Origin: Pseudomonas capsici
Lineage (GTDB): Bacteria > Pseudomonadota > Gammaproteobacteria > Pseudomonadales > Pseudomonadaceae
Assembly (NCBI RefSeq): GCF_017165765.1
Contig: NZ_JAFGZD010000006.1
Location: forward strand, 278,581-342,580
Length of the DNA stretch: 64,000 nucleotides
Direction of reading: 5' to 3'
Numbering within the stretch: the stretch's first letter is position 1; each line of letters opens with the position of its first letter. Below, one piece after another: positions 43,332 to 52,000 of this stretch. Below the pieces are notes generated by a model, which saw only the letters and a list, made by a program, of their open reading frames with translations, had not been told where the DNA came from and made no database searches. The translations under genes and the position numbers were made by a program.

Positions 43332-44156
43332 TTAACGGCTGCTTACTCTCTGCTCGAGGAGAATTTTGTTGGAAAAAGAAACCAACTCCCCCTCGTCTGT
43401 CAGCAGTGTAGTCTTGACCGTACCGATTTCTTCGATCTGACCCTCTACTTCGCCGACCTGCAAATGCTGGCCGACCTGATAAAGCTCTCTGACATAGATT
43501 CCCGCCAGAATCTGCCCGGCGATTTCCCGGCTTCCCAGGCCCAGCGCAAGGGCAACAGCCAGGCCGACGGTCAGCAGGCCGATCACGATAACGTGATTGA
43601 GCAGATCTGTCTTCACTTCGAGCTGGCTGATTGCCACTGAAATGCTGATGATGATGACAAGTCCCTGGGCGATTCGCCCGAGACCCGGAGCATAATCTAC
43701 CCCGACGCCCTCGGCAGCGCCACGCACCAGCCCGTTGACCAGTTGCGCCAGCAGCACACCCACAAGCAGGACCAGCGCCGCACCGAACACCTTGGGCAGG
43801 TACAGCGCCAGCATGTCCAGCGTTGCCGATACGCGCTGCAGGCCAAGAGACTCGGCTGCGGAAACCAGGAAGATCAACAGGACGAACCAGTAGACGATCT
43901 TGCCGATCAGGGTGGAAATAGGCACTTTCACGCCGGCACGACTGATCAGTTTGGTCAGCCCGGTACCGCCCATGAGGCGATCGAGACCCAGTTTGGCCAG
44001 CAGTTTCGATAACAGGGCATCGAGCAGTTTTGCCACCACGAAACCCAGCAGCACCACCACAAGGGCGCCGAACAGGTTAGGGATGAAGTTTGCGACTTTG
44101 GTCCACAATGCAGTCATTGCAGCAACCAGACTCTGGGTCCAGAGATCCAATTCCAT
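43332..44156 (-). CDS. cmpX: CmpX, conserved cytoplasmic-membrane MscS-like protein
   Basis: A 274-residue inner-membrane protein with about five hydrophobic helices and a C-terminal MscS-type beta domain (GLGSREIAGQILAGIYVREL then QVGEVEGQIEEIG). CmpX in Pseudomonas affects envelope stress and SigX-dependent expression. ATG 44156 is used; a TTG two codons earlier is in frame. It overlaps nothing and follows crfX closely. Confidence 0.9.
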   Translation of the reverse strand: MELDLWTQSLVAAMTALWTKVANFIPNLFGALVVVLLGFVVAKLLDALLSKLLAKLGLDRLMGGTGLTKLISRAGVKVPISTLIGKIVYWFVLLIFLVSAAESLGLQRVSATLDMLALYLPKVFGAALVLLVGVLLAQLVNGLVRGAAEGVGVDYAPGLGRIAQGLVIIISISVAISQLEVKTDLLNHVIVIGLLTVGLAVALALGLGSREIAGQILAGIYVRELYQVGQHLQVGEVEGQIEEIGTVKTTLLTDEGELVSFSNKILLEQRVSSR

Positions 44157-44158
44157 GT

Positions 44159-44407
44159 TCAATCAGCCTTATCGACAGGACGGGCAGTAGGTTGGGTGCG
44201 ACGGGAAACAGGAGAGACGTGTGCGGAACCGTTGTTCAGGGCAATCATCATGGCCTGGGACCAGCGCCCAAGCAGCCCGAACAGCACACCGGCACCTACC
44301 TGGCGGTTGGCGGTTTTCAGGACACGCCCCAGGCAAGCGTCGTCATCCCGGCTGGAGGACGACGATTTGAGCATGTCACGCAGAGATTCTTCAAAGGGAT
44401 CGTGCAT
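44159..44407 (-). CDS. crfX: CrfX small conserved protein
   Basis: An 82-residue protein with the start HDPFEESLRDMLKSSSSSRDD and one hydrophobic segment GAGVLFGLLGRWSQAMMIAL. The family is essentially confined to Pseudomonas and lies between cmaX and cmpX. GAGG about 8 bases before ATG 44407 decides the start. The function is poorly known; identification is from sequence start and gene order. Confidence 0.86.
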   Translation of the reverse strand: MHDPFEESLRDMLKSSSSSRDDDACLGRVLKTANRQVGAGVLFGLLGRWSQAMMIALNNGSAHVSPVSRRTQPTARPVDKAD

Positions 44408-44483
44408 CAGGCACCTCACGCAATGTCAGTGAGAGACGTGACCAGTTTCAGGCGAGTCACACATGAAACTGAAAATTTATCGG

Positions 44484-45479
44484 TCACACCCAACGCAGAC
44501 GCCTGAACAGCCACCACTGCCCTACTGCCACCAGAACGATCAAGATGCACGCCAGCAGAAAACCATAAGGGTTGTCGGAACCGGGAATACCGCCAACGTT
44601 GATCCCCAGCAGCCCGGTCAGAAAACTCATGGGCAGAAAAATACCGGTGATGATCCCGAAACGATACATGGTGTGATCCATGCGCTCACGCAGCCGTCGG
44701 TCTTCGGACTCCAGCAACAGCCCAACCCGCTCGCGGGTCAGCTCAAGCTCTTCCAGGTAACGGGTCAGGCTGTTGTTCAGCTCGTTCCAGTAATCGGCAT
44801 CGTCATCGACGAACCAGCCCAGCTTGATACGCGACAACTGACCGAAGATATCCCGCTGAGGCGCCAGAAAGCGGCGCAGCCCGGCTGCACGCCGCCGAAT
44901 CTGAAGCAGTTTGCCGTGCTCGGGGCTGTAGCGTTCGTCGGCATCGGTCTTTTCTTCCTCGTCATCCACCGACTCGGTCAGATCGCCGAGCAGGTCCTGA
45001 ACCTTCTCGGTCAGGTGCTGGGCCAGGTAAAGCATCAGTTCAGAGGCCGTCTTCGGCCCCTGGCCCTCGCTCAACTGCTCGATCAGCTCTTCGGTCGCCC
45101 GCAGAGGTCGCAGACGCAAGGAGATCACACGCTGGGCAGCAGCGAAAATCCGCACCGACACCATGTCTTCCGGCTCGGCACCAGGATTGAGATTCACGCC
45201 ACGCAGGAACAGCAAAAGCTCCTGATCCGGCAAGGGCAGCAGACGCGGCCGGGTATTTTCTTCCAGCAGCAGCGTGCAGGCGAACTCGCTCAAGCCACTG
45301 GCGTTACGCAACCACGAATGAGTCTGCGGATGGCTGCGATCCCAGTGCAGCCACAGACTTTCATGAGGCTGCATCTGAAGATCATCGAGTTCGGTTCGAG
45401 CAATGAAACGCGCTCCGCCCTGACCGTCCAATACGAGGGCATGAACCAGCCCCCACTGCGCGTTTGTCTCATCGAACAT
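44484..45479 (-). CDS. cmaX: CmaX, CorA/ZntB-family metal transporter
   Basis: A 331-residue member of the CorA/ZntB superfamily. A long charged cytoplasmic region with coiled-coil stretches (about 1-265) precedes two C-terminal membrane helices (about 270-292 and 303-325). The loop after the first helix reads GINVGG, a variant of the GMN/GxN selectivity motif, nearer to ZntB. Zinc or magnesium transport is the family role; the ion cannot be told from sequence. It heads cmaX-crfX-cmpX-sigX and starts 11 bases after the rraA stop. Confidence 0.88.
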   Translation of the reverse strand: MFDETNAQWGLVHALVLDGQGGARFIARTELDDLQMQPHESLWLHWDRSHPQTHSWLRNASGLSEFACTLLLEENTRPRLLPLPDQELLLFLRGVNLNPGAEPEDMVSVRIFAAAQRVISLRLRPLRATEELIEQLSEGQGPKTASELMLYLAQHLTEKVQDLLGDLTESVDDEEEKTDADERYSPEHGKLLQIRRRAAGLRRFLAPQRDIFGQLSRIKLGWFVDDDADYWNELNNSLTRYLEELELTRERVGLLLESEDRRLRERMDHTMYRFGIITGIFLPMSFLTGLLGINVGGIPGSDNPYGFLLACILIVLVAVGQWWLFRRLRWV

Positions 45480-45490
45480 TCTTGCTTCGC

Positions 45491-45979
45491 TTATTCCGGC
45501 ATTTTCAGAGGGGACGGAGAAATGATCACACCATTATTATCGGCATACAGGTAATCACCCGGCCGAAAGGTGATGCCGGCAAAGGTCACGGGGACATTCA
45601 AGTCACCGATACCACGCTTGTCGGTCTTCTTCGGGTGACTGGCCAGCGCCTGCACACCCAGATCGGTTTGAGCGACAACATCGACATCACGGATACAGCC
45701 ATAGATCAGCAGGCCTTCCCAGCCGCTTTTCGCAGCCTTGTCAGCCAGCATATCGCCCAGCAGCGCACAACGCAGGGAGCCACCACCATCGACGACCAGA
45801 ACCTTGCCCTTGCCGTCGAGCGCGACCTGATCTTTCACCAGTGAATTATCTTCGAAGCATTTGATGGTCACGATCTCGCCACCAAAGGAGTCACGGCCGC
45901 CGAAGCTGCTGAACATGGGCTCTACGACTTGCACCAGCTCCGGATAGGCATCACACAGGTCGGGGGTCGAATAATGCAT
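45491..45979 (-). CDS. rraA: Ribonuclease E activity regulator RraA
   Basis: A 162-residue RraA-family protein, a trimeric ring that binds RNase E in E. coli; related proteins act as HMG/oxaloacetate aldolases. [18 protein letters not shown] near residues 63-80 and YGCIRDV near 94 are the family core; the latter holds the conserved Arg-Asp pair. AGGAG precedes ATG 45979. It lies just upstream of cmaX with 11 bases between, so a joint transcript is likely. Confidence 0.92.
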   Translation of the reverse strand: MHYSTPDLCDAYPELVQVVEPMFSSFGGRDSFGGEIVTIKCFEDNSLVKDQVALDGKGKVLVVDGGGSLRCALLGDMLADKAAKSGWEGLLIYGCIRDVDVVAQTDLGVQALASHPKKTDKRGIGDLNVPVTFAGITFRPGDYLYADNNGVIISPSPLKMPE

Positions 45980-46075
45980 GGCTAACTCCTGTCGGTGAGA
46001 GATGGGAATGCTCAGGGCAGCATAGTGGCTTTGACCTCAACTTGCGCCCCGACTCTCATACAAACACAAAACCGG

Positions 46076-47065
46076 CTATTGCCCTACCGCTTCCTGCAAC
46101 GGCGGACTCTCGTCTGAAGCCGAACGCTCCTGAAGCCAGCCGAGCACACGCGGCCAGACCTGCTGCTGCGCCCCCTTGCTGACCAGCATCCGCACATGGT
46201 CGAAATCCTCGTTGAAACCATGCTCGCGCCCCAGGCAAAGGAACTGTCGTTGCTGCGAGCCGAACTGGTCGAACAGCATCTTGCAGGCCCAGACCGGATC
46301 CTGATGATCACCCACCGCGGCCACTGCCAGCACCGGCACCTCGACACTGGCCAACCCGCTCCACCAATTGCTGTCACGATCACCGAAACGCCCGAACAAT
46401 CCGTGCCAGCGCATGCTTTCCAGGAGAACGCCAATCGGCTCGTCTTCCGGCCCACGCTTGAGGCGCGGCCCGGAAATATGCTCGAAAGGCTTGAGCAGCA
46501 GACGCCCGGTCCATTGCACGGGCGGAATCTTCAATGGCCAGTAGCTACGGCTGATCTGGCTGCCAAACAACCCGACCGATGCCGCACTCTCAGGCCCGAG
46601 ATATTGCCCGCCCAACGCCGCCGCCAGTGTGGTGCCGCCCAGGGAGTGCCCAAGCCAGTGCGGCACCTGCCCACTCTGTTCGCGCACGAACGCGGCAATG
46701 GCCGGCAGATCGTAACGGGCATAGTCCGCCACACGGTTGCGGCGGTAGTCCTGATTGCGGGCCGAAAGCCCATGACCGCGCATCTCGGCAATCCACACGT
46801 CGTAACCGGCACGCGCCAGGAATGGCCCGAGGCCGATACCCTTGGGGGAATACCAGAAACGGCGATTGGAAAAACTGCCATGCAACAGAATGACCGGAAC
46901 ACCGCGCACATCGGGCGGGTCCACCAGACCGAGACGGGTAACAGCCAGCTCGACGCTGGAGTCCGGGCTGTTGGCAGGCTTCAGGCGATAAACGTCCTCG
47001 ACCAGATCGCCACGACGCTCGGCACTGATCAAGGCAACGGGAAAAAGATTGCTGCTGCTTTGCAT
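46076..47065 (-). CDS. Alpha/beta-hydrolase fold protein
   Basis: A 329-residue hydrolase with an oxyanion-hole segment VILLHGSFSNRRFW, the nucleophile elbow GHSLGG (Ser near residue 142), an Asp in AVGDHQDPV and a His in GREHGFNED, giving a plausible catalytic triad. There is no signal peptide. Orthologues stand beside ppsA and rraA across Pseudomonas, but the substrate is not established. It is convergent with nothing; a terminator shared with ppsA lies upstream of its start. Confidence 0.82.
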   Translation of the reverse strand: MQSSSNLFPVALISAERRGDLVEDVYRLKPANSPDSSVELAVTRLGLVDPPDVRGVPVILLHGSFSNRRFWYSPKGIGLGPFLARAGYDVWIAEMRGHGLSARNQDYRRNRVADYARYDLPAIAAFVREQSGQVPHWLGHSLGGTTLAAALGGQYLGPESAASVGLFGSQISRSYWPLKIPPVQWTGRLLLKPFEHISGPRLKRGPEDEPIGVLLESMRWHGLFGRFGDRDSNWWSGLASVEVPVLAVAAVGDHQDPVWACKMLFDQFGSQQRQFLCLGREHGFNEDFDHVRMLVSKGAQQQVWPRVLGWLQERSASDESPPLQEAVGQ

Positions 47066-47154
47066 ATTGCTCTTTATCTAAGGTTCAAAGGCATCGGGTC
47101 GCCTCTGACAGACGGGTAAAACTACGGGTTCGACTGCCCTTTTGAGGCCCTGCA

Positions 47155-47190
47155 TGAAAAAAGGGCGGTTTCCGAAAAAACCGCCCTTTC
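47155..47190 (-). terminator. Intrinsic terminator of ppsA
   Basis: A 12-bp stem AAAGGGCGGTTT / AAACCGCCCTTT with a short loop, followed on the minus strand by a run of T. It separates ppsA from the hydrolase gene. Confidence 0.92.
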
Positions 47191-47249
47191 TGGAAACGCC
47201 CGAACCCTTACGACGGCTCAAGGCACTGATGCATCACATTAAACCTGTA

Positions 47250-49625
47250 TCAGGCAGACGCCTGGCCCTCTGCGAGGAAGAACCAGGTTTCCAGTACCGA
47301 GTCCGGGTTCAGCGAGACGCTTTCGATACCCTGCTCCATCAACCAGCGAGCCAGATCCGGGTGATCGGAAGGTCCCTGACCGCAGATACCAATGTATTTC
47401 CCTGCCTTGTTACAGGCCTGGATGGCATTGGACAGCAGCTTCTTGACCGCCGGGTTACGCTCGTCGAACAGATGCGCGATGACACCCGAGTCGCGGTCCA
47501 GGCCCAGCGTCAGCTGGGTCAGGTCGTTGGAGCCGATGGAGAAACCGTCGAAGTGTTCCAGGAACTCTTCGGCCAGAATCGCGTTTGAAGGCAGTTCACA
47601 CATCATGATGATGCGCAGGCCGTTCTCACCCCGCTTGAGGCCATTGGCCGCCAGCAGCTCGATGACCTGGCTCGCCTCGCCCAGGGTGCGTACGAAGGGC
47701 ACCATGATTTCGACGTTGGTCAGGCCCATGTCCTCGCGCACACGCTTGAGGGCACGGCATTCAAGCTCGAAGCAGTCGCGGAAATTCTCGCTGATATAAC
47801 GCGAAGCCCCACGGAAACCCAGCATCGGGTTTTCTTCTTCCGGCTCGTACAGCTTGCCGCCGATCAGGTTGGCGTATTCGTTGGACTTGAAGTCCGACAG
47901 ACGCACGATGACCTTCTTCGGCGTGAACGCTGCGGCCAGGGTGCTGATGCCCTCGACCAGCTTGTCGACATAGAAATCCACCGGATTGCTGTAACCGGCA
48001 ATGCGCTTGTCGACGCTGTCCTTGATCTCGGGCGGCAGGCCGGCATAGTTGAGCAGCGCCTTGGGATGCACGCCGATCATGCGGTTGATGATGAATTCCA
48101 GGCGCGCCAGACCGACACCGGCATTGGGCAACTGGGCGAAATCGAACGCACGATCGGGGTTGCCGACGTTCATCATGATCTTGAACGGCAGCTCAGGCAT
48201 GGCATCGACCGAGTTGGTCTTGATGTCGAAGCCCAGCTCACCTTCGAAGATGTAGCCGGTATCGCCCTCGGCGCAGGATACGGTGACACCCTGCCCGTCC
48301 TGCAGCAGTTGAGTGGCATTGCCACAACCCACAACGGCCGGAATACCCAGTTCGCGAGCGATGATCGCCGCATGGCAGGTACGGCCACCACGGTTGGTGA
48401 CAATGGCGCTGGCGCGCTTCATGACCGGCTCCCAGTCCGGGTCGGTCATGTCGGAAACCAGAACATCGCCGGCCTGGACCTTGTCCATCTCCGACACGTC
48501 CTTGATGATCCGCACCTTGCCTGCGCCGATGCGCTGGCCGATGGCACGGCCCTCGACCAGAACATTACCGGTTTCCTTGAGCAGGTAACGCTCCATGACA
48601 TTGGCCGCGGAACGGCTTTTCACGGTTTCGGGGCGCGCCTGAACGATGTAGAGCTTGCCGTCGTCACCGTCCTTGGCCCACTCGATGTCCATCGGAGCCT
48701 TGTAGTGCTTCTCGATGATCATCGCCTGCTTGGCCAGCTCGCTGACCTCGGCATCGGTGAGGCAGAAACGCGCACGGTCGGCAGCATCGACATCGACGGT
48801 TTTCACCGAGCGACCGGCCTTGGCCTCGTCGCCGTAGATCATCTTGATGGCCTTGCTGCCCAGGTTGCGGCGCAGGATGGCCGGGCGACCGGCAGTCAGC
48901 GTGTTCTTGTGGACATAGAATTCGTCCGGGTTGACCGCACCCTGCACCACGGTTTCGCCCAGGCCGTAGGCGCCGGTGATGAACACCACGTCACGGAAAC
49001 CCGACTCGGTATCGAGGGTGAACATCACCCCGGCAGTACCGGTCTCGGAGCGGACCATGCGCTGGACACCTGCCGATAGGGCCACCAGCTTGTGGTCGAA
49101 GCCCTGGTGTACACGGTAGGAAATGGCGCGGTCGTTGAAGAGCGAAGCAAAGACTTCCTTGGCCGCACGAATGACGTTATCGACGCCGCGGATATTGAGG
49201 AAGGTTTCCTGCTGACCAGCGAAGGAGGCATCGGGCAAGTCCTCTGCAGTCGCCGAAGAGCGCACAGCCACTGCCAGGTTCGGATTGCCCGCCGACAAGG
49301 TGTCGAAAGCCGCACGAATCTCGGCGTTGAGCCTTTCGGGGAACTCGGCTTCCATGATCCACTGACGAATCTGTGCGCCGGTTCTGGCCAGGGCATTGAC
49401 GTCGTCGACATCCAGAGCGTCCAGGGCTGCATGGATCTGATCGTTCAGACCGCTCTGCTCAAGGAAATCACGGTAGGCCTGGGCTGTCGTAGCGAAACCA
49501 CCGGGCACCGAAACACCAGCGCCTGCCAGGTTGCTGATCATTTCGCCGAGGGATGCGTTCTTGCCTCCCACGTGCTCCACATCATGGACGCCGAGCTTAT
49601 CGAGGGAAACTACGTACTCTACCAA
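47250..49625 (-). CDS. ppsA: Phosphoenolpyruvate synthase
   Basis: PpsA makes phosphoenolpyruvate from pyruvate and ATP for gluconeogenesis. The 791-residue product has the nucleotide-binding domain beginning [20 protein letters not shown], the phospho-histidine motif [17 protein letters not shown] near residue 420 and the C-terminal PEP/pyruvate barrel with [17 protein letters not shown] and the catalytic Cys in [11 protein letters not shown]. The TTG at 49625 with GGAGAG upstream gives the family length; the longer open frame is rejected. It is divergent from its regulator gene ppsR. Confidence 0.95.
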   Translation of the reverse strand: MVEYVVSLDKLGVHDVEHVGGKNASLGEMISNLAGAGVSVPGGFATTAQAYRDFLEQSGLNDQIHAALDALDVDDVNALARTGAQIRQWIMEAEFPERLNAEIRAAFDTLSAGNPNLAVAVRSSATAEDLPDASFAGQQETFLNIRGVDNVIRAAKEVFASLFNDRAISYRVHQGFDHKLVALSAGVQRMVRSETGTAGVMFTLDTESGFRDVVFITGAYGLGETVVQGAVNPDEFYVHKNTLTAGRPAILRRNLGSKAIKMIYGDEAKAGRSVKTVDVDAADRARFCLTDAEVSELAKQAMIIEKHYKAPMDIEWAKDGDDGKLYIVQARPETVKSRSAANVMERYLLKETGNVLVEGRAIGQRIGAGKVRIIKDVSEMDKVQAGDVLVSDMTDPDWEPVMKRASAIVTNRGGRTCHAAIIARELGIPAVVGCGNATQLLQDGQGVTVSCAEGDTGYIFEGELGFDIKTNSVDAMPELPFKIMMNVGNPDRAFDFAQLPNAGVGLARLEFIINRMIGVHPKALLNYAGLPPEIKDSVDKRIAGYSNPVDFYVDKLVEGISTLAAAFTPKKVIVRLSDFKSNEYANLIGGKLYEPEEENPMLGFRGASRYISENFRDCFELECRALKRVREDMGLTNVEIMVPFVRTLGEASQVIELLAANGLKRGENGLRIIMMCELPSNAILAEEFLEHFDGFSIGSNDLTQLTLGLDRDSGVIAHLFDERNPAVKKLLSNAIQACNKAGKYIGICGQGPSDHPDLARWLMEQGIESVSLNPDSVLETWFFLAEGQASA

Positions 49626-49820
49626 GGTGATCTCTCCACTAACTGTGTTTGTTGTTGGGAAAAGCTCATGCACCCGAGCCACGCGCAGTGTGACAGCGGG
49701 CATTTTTTGGACCGACTTGAAGCAGTAACCTTGAAAAAAGGTGAGAATGCAGGCCATCAGGGCCGGCAAGCGCGCCTATGATATCCAAGAATCGTCACCA
49801 GCTTAAGGCCAAGGGCGCAA

Positions 49821-50639
49821 ATGAAACGATCCGCTTTCTTCATCTCGGACGGCACAGGTATCACCGCCGAAACGTTGGGCCAGAGCCTGCTGGCTCAATT
49901 TGAAAACATTACGTTCAACAAGTTCACGCGCCCCTACATCGACAGCGTCGAAAAGGCGCGGGCGATGGTACAACAAATCAACAATGCCGCCGACAGGGAC
50001 GAGGTGCGACCGATCATCTTCGATACCATCGTCAACCAGGAAATTCGCGAAATCCTGGCGACTTCCAACGGTTTCATGATCGACATCTTCTCGACCTTCC
50101 TTGCGCCGCTGGAGCAAGAGCTTAGTTCACACTCGTCCTACTCGGTGGGCAAATCGCACTCCATCGGTCATAACTCCAACTATATGGAGCGTATCGAGGC
50201 GGTGAACTTCGCCCTGGACAACGACGACGGTGCGCGAACCCATTATTACGACAAGGCCGACATCATCCTGGTAGGCGTCTCACGCTGCGGCAAGACCCCG
50301 ACCTGCCTGTACATGGCCATGCAGTTCGGCATCCGGGCCGCCAACTACCCGCTGACCGAAGACGACATGGAACGCCTGCAACTGCCGGAAGCCCTCAAGG
50401 CCCACCGCAGCAAACTGTTTGGCCTGACCATCGACCCGGACCGCCTGACCGCCATCCGTCACGAGCGCAAGCCCAACAGCCGCTACTCCAGCTATGCCCA
50501 GTGCGAGTTCGAAGTGCGTGAGGTAGAAAGCCTGTTCCGCCGGGAAAACATCCCGAACATCAATTCCACGCATTTCTCCGTGGAAGAGATTTCAGCCAAG
50601 GTGCTGGTAGAGAAAGGTGTGGAACGACGCTTCAAATAG
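49821..50639 (+). CDS. ppsR: PEP synthase regulatory protein (kinase/pyrophosphorylase)
   Basis: A 272-residue DUF299 protein that inactivates PpsA by ADP-dependent phosphorylation and reactivates it by Pi-dependent dephosphorylation. The N-terminus [15 protein letters not shown] and the P-loop [10 protein letters not shown] near residues 152-161 are diagnostic. The AAGGGCG ribosome site precedes the ATG. The divergent ppsA/ppsR arrangement across 195 bases is conserved in Pseudomonas. Confidence 0.95.
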   Translation: MKRSAFFISDGTGITAETLGQSLLAQFENITFNKFTRPYIDSVEKARAMVQQINNAADRDEVRPIIFDTIVNQEIREILATSNGFMIDIFSTFLAPLEQELSSHSSYSVGKSHSIGHNSNYMERIEAVNFALDNDDGARTHYYDKADIILVGVSRCGKTPTCLYMAMQFGIRAANYPLTEDDMERLQLPEALKAHRSKLFGLTIDPDRLTAIRHERKPNSRYSSYAQCEFEVREVESLFRRENIPNINSTHFSVEEISAKVLVEKGVERRFK

Positions 50640-50662
50640 TCCTTTCCACGTACGATGAGTTT

Positions 50663-50744
50663 GTGGGATGCAGCTTGCTGGCGACTTCAGCGCAGAATAT
50701 ATGCCGCTTCACGGGCCTTTTCGCCAGCAAGCTGTCTTCCACAA
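50663..50744. repeat. REP inverted pair (BIME) between convergent ppsR and prpF
   Basis: Two arms of about 23 bp with the core GCAGCTTGCTGGCGA and complement, a few mismatches, and a spacer of about 36 bases. Same family as at 9320, 30398 and 55866. Confidence 0.85.
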
Positions 50745-50758
50745 GTTTTGTTTATGCC

Positions 50759-51937
50759 TTAACTGATCGGCACCCGCACCCAGCCTTCCATAAGGACCCT
50801 GGCACTACGGCTCATGATGGCCCTGGTGACTTTCCATTCACCCTCTTCCAACTGCGCCTGAGCACCGACGCGCAAGGTGCCGGACGGGTGCCCGAACGTC
50901 ACCGCCTCGCGCTCGCCGCCACCGGCTGCAAGATTGACCAGCGTGCCCGGAATCGCCGCAGCGGTGCCGATGGCCACGGCAGCCGTGCCCATCATGGCGT
51001 GATGCAGCTTGCCCATGGAGACAGCCCGCACCAACAGGTCGATATCCTGGCTGTTGACCGGTTTGCCACTGGAAGACAGATAGTCCGCCGGGCCGGCAAC
51101 GAAAGCCACCTTGGGGGTGTGCTGACGCAGCGCAGGATCATCGATGCTCTTGATCAGCCCCATGCGCAAGGCCCCGTGTGCCCGGATGCTTTCCAGTTTC
51201 GCCAGCGCCTGGGCGTCGCCATTGATATCGCCCTGCAATTCGGTGCCCTGGTAGCCGATATCGGCGGCATTGACGAAGACCGTGGGGATACCGGCATTGA
51301 TCATGGTCGCCTTGAGCGTGCCAATGCCAGGCACCTGCAGCTCATCAATCAGGTTACCGGTGGGAAACATCGATCCGCCCGCCCCCTCTTCCTCTGCGGC
51401 CGGGTTCAGAAACTCCAGTTGCACCTCGGCGGCCGGAAAGGTCACGCCATCGAGTTCGAAGTCGCCGGTTTCCTGCACTTCACCGCCGGTGATAGGTACA
51501 TGGGCAATGATGGTCTTGCCGATATTGGCCTGCCAGATTCGCACCACAGCCACGCCGTCATGGGGAATGCGAGCGCTCTCCACCAGGCCCTGACTGATGG
51601 CGAACGAGCCAACGGCCGCCGAGAGATTGCCGCAGTTACCGCTCCAGTCGACAAAAGGCTTGTCGATGGACACCTGACCGAACAGGTAATCGACATCGTG
51701 ATCGGCTTTATTGCTGCGCGACAGGATCACGGTCTTGCTGGTGCTGGACGTCGCGCCACCCATGCCATCGATCTGTTTTTCGTAAGGGTCGGGGCTGCCG
51801 ATGACCCGCAGCAGCAAGGCATCGCGAGCAGTACCCGGAACCTGCGCGGCTTCAGGCAGATCCTGCAGGTTGAAGAACACCCCTTTGCTGGTGCCGCCGC
51901 GCATGTAGGTGGCCGGGATTCTGATCTGTGGCTTCAT
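50759..51937 (-). CDS. prpF: 2-methylaconitate cis-trans isomerase PrpF
   Basis: PrpF isomerises the 2-methylaconitate made by AcnD so that an aconitase can hydrate it in the methylcitrate cycle. The 392-residue protein has the family start RIPATYMRGGTSKGVFF, DWSGNCGNLSAAVG near residue 96 (Cys motif) and TGNLIDEL. It is the last gene of the prp operon and has AGGAAA upstream of its ATG. A REP hairpin lies between it and acnD. Confidence 0.94.
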   Translation of the reverse strand: MKPQIRIPATYMRGGTSKGVFFNLQDLPEAAQVPGTARDALLLRVIGSPDPYEKQIDGMGGATSSTSKTVILSRSNKADHDVDYLFGQVSIDKPFVDWSGNCGNLSAAVGSFAISQGLVESARIPHDGVAVVRIWQANIGKTIIAHVPITGGEVQETGDFELDGVTFPAAEVQLEFLNPAAEEEGAGGSMFPTGNLIDELQVPGIGTLKATMINAGIPTVFVNAADIGYQGTELQGDINGDAQALAKLESIRAHGALRMGLIKSIDDPALRQHTPKVAFVAGPADYLSSSGKPVNSQDIDLLVRAVSMGKLHHAMMGTAAVAIGTAAAIPGTLVNLAAGGGEREAVTFGHPSGTLRVGAQAQLEEGEWKVTRAIMSRSARVLMEGWVRVPIS

Positions 51938-51964
51938 TGGAGGTTTCCTTGGATGGTGAAACCT

Positions 51965-51994
51965 CTGCAGGAGCGAATGAGCTCGCTCCTGCAG
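51965..51994. repeat. Second-type REP hairpin between acnD and prpF
   Basis: CTGCAGGAGCGA and TCGCTCCTGCAG form a perfect 12-bp stem around a 6-base loop. It resembles the AGGAGCGA-type Pseudomonas palindromes and differs from the AGGCAGCTTGCTGGCGA units elsewhere in the window. Inside an operon it may set message levels. Confidence 0.75.
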
Positions 51995-52000
51995 GGTATG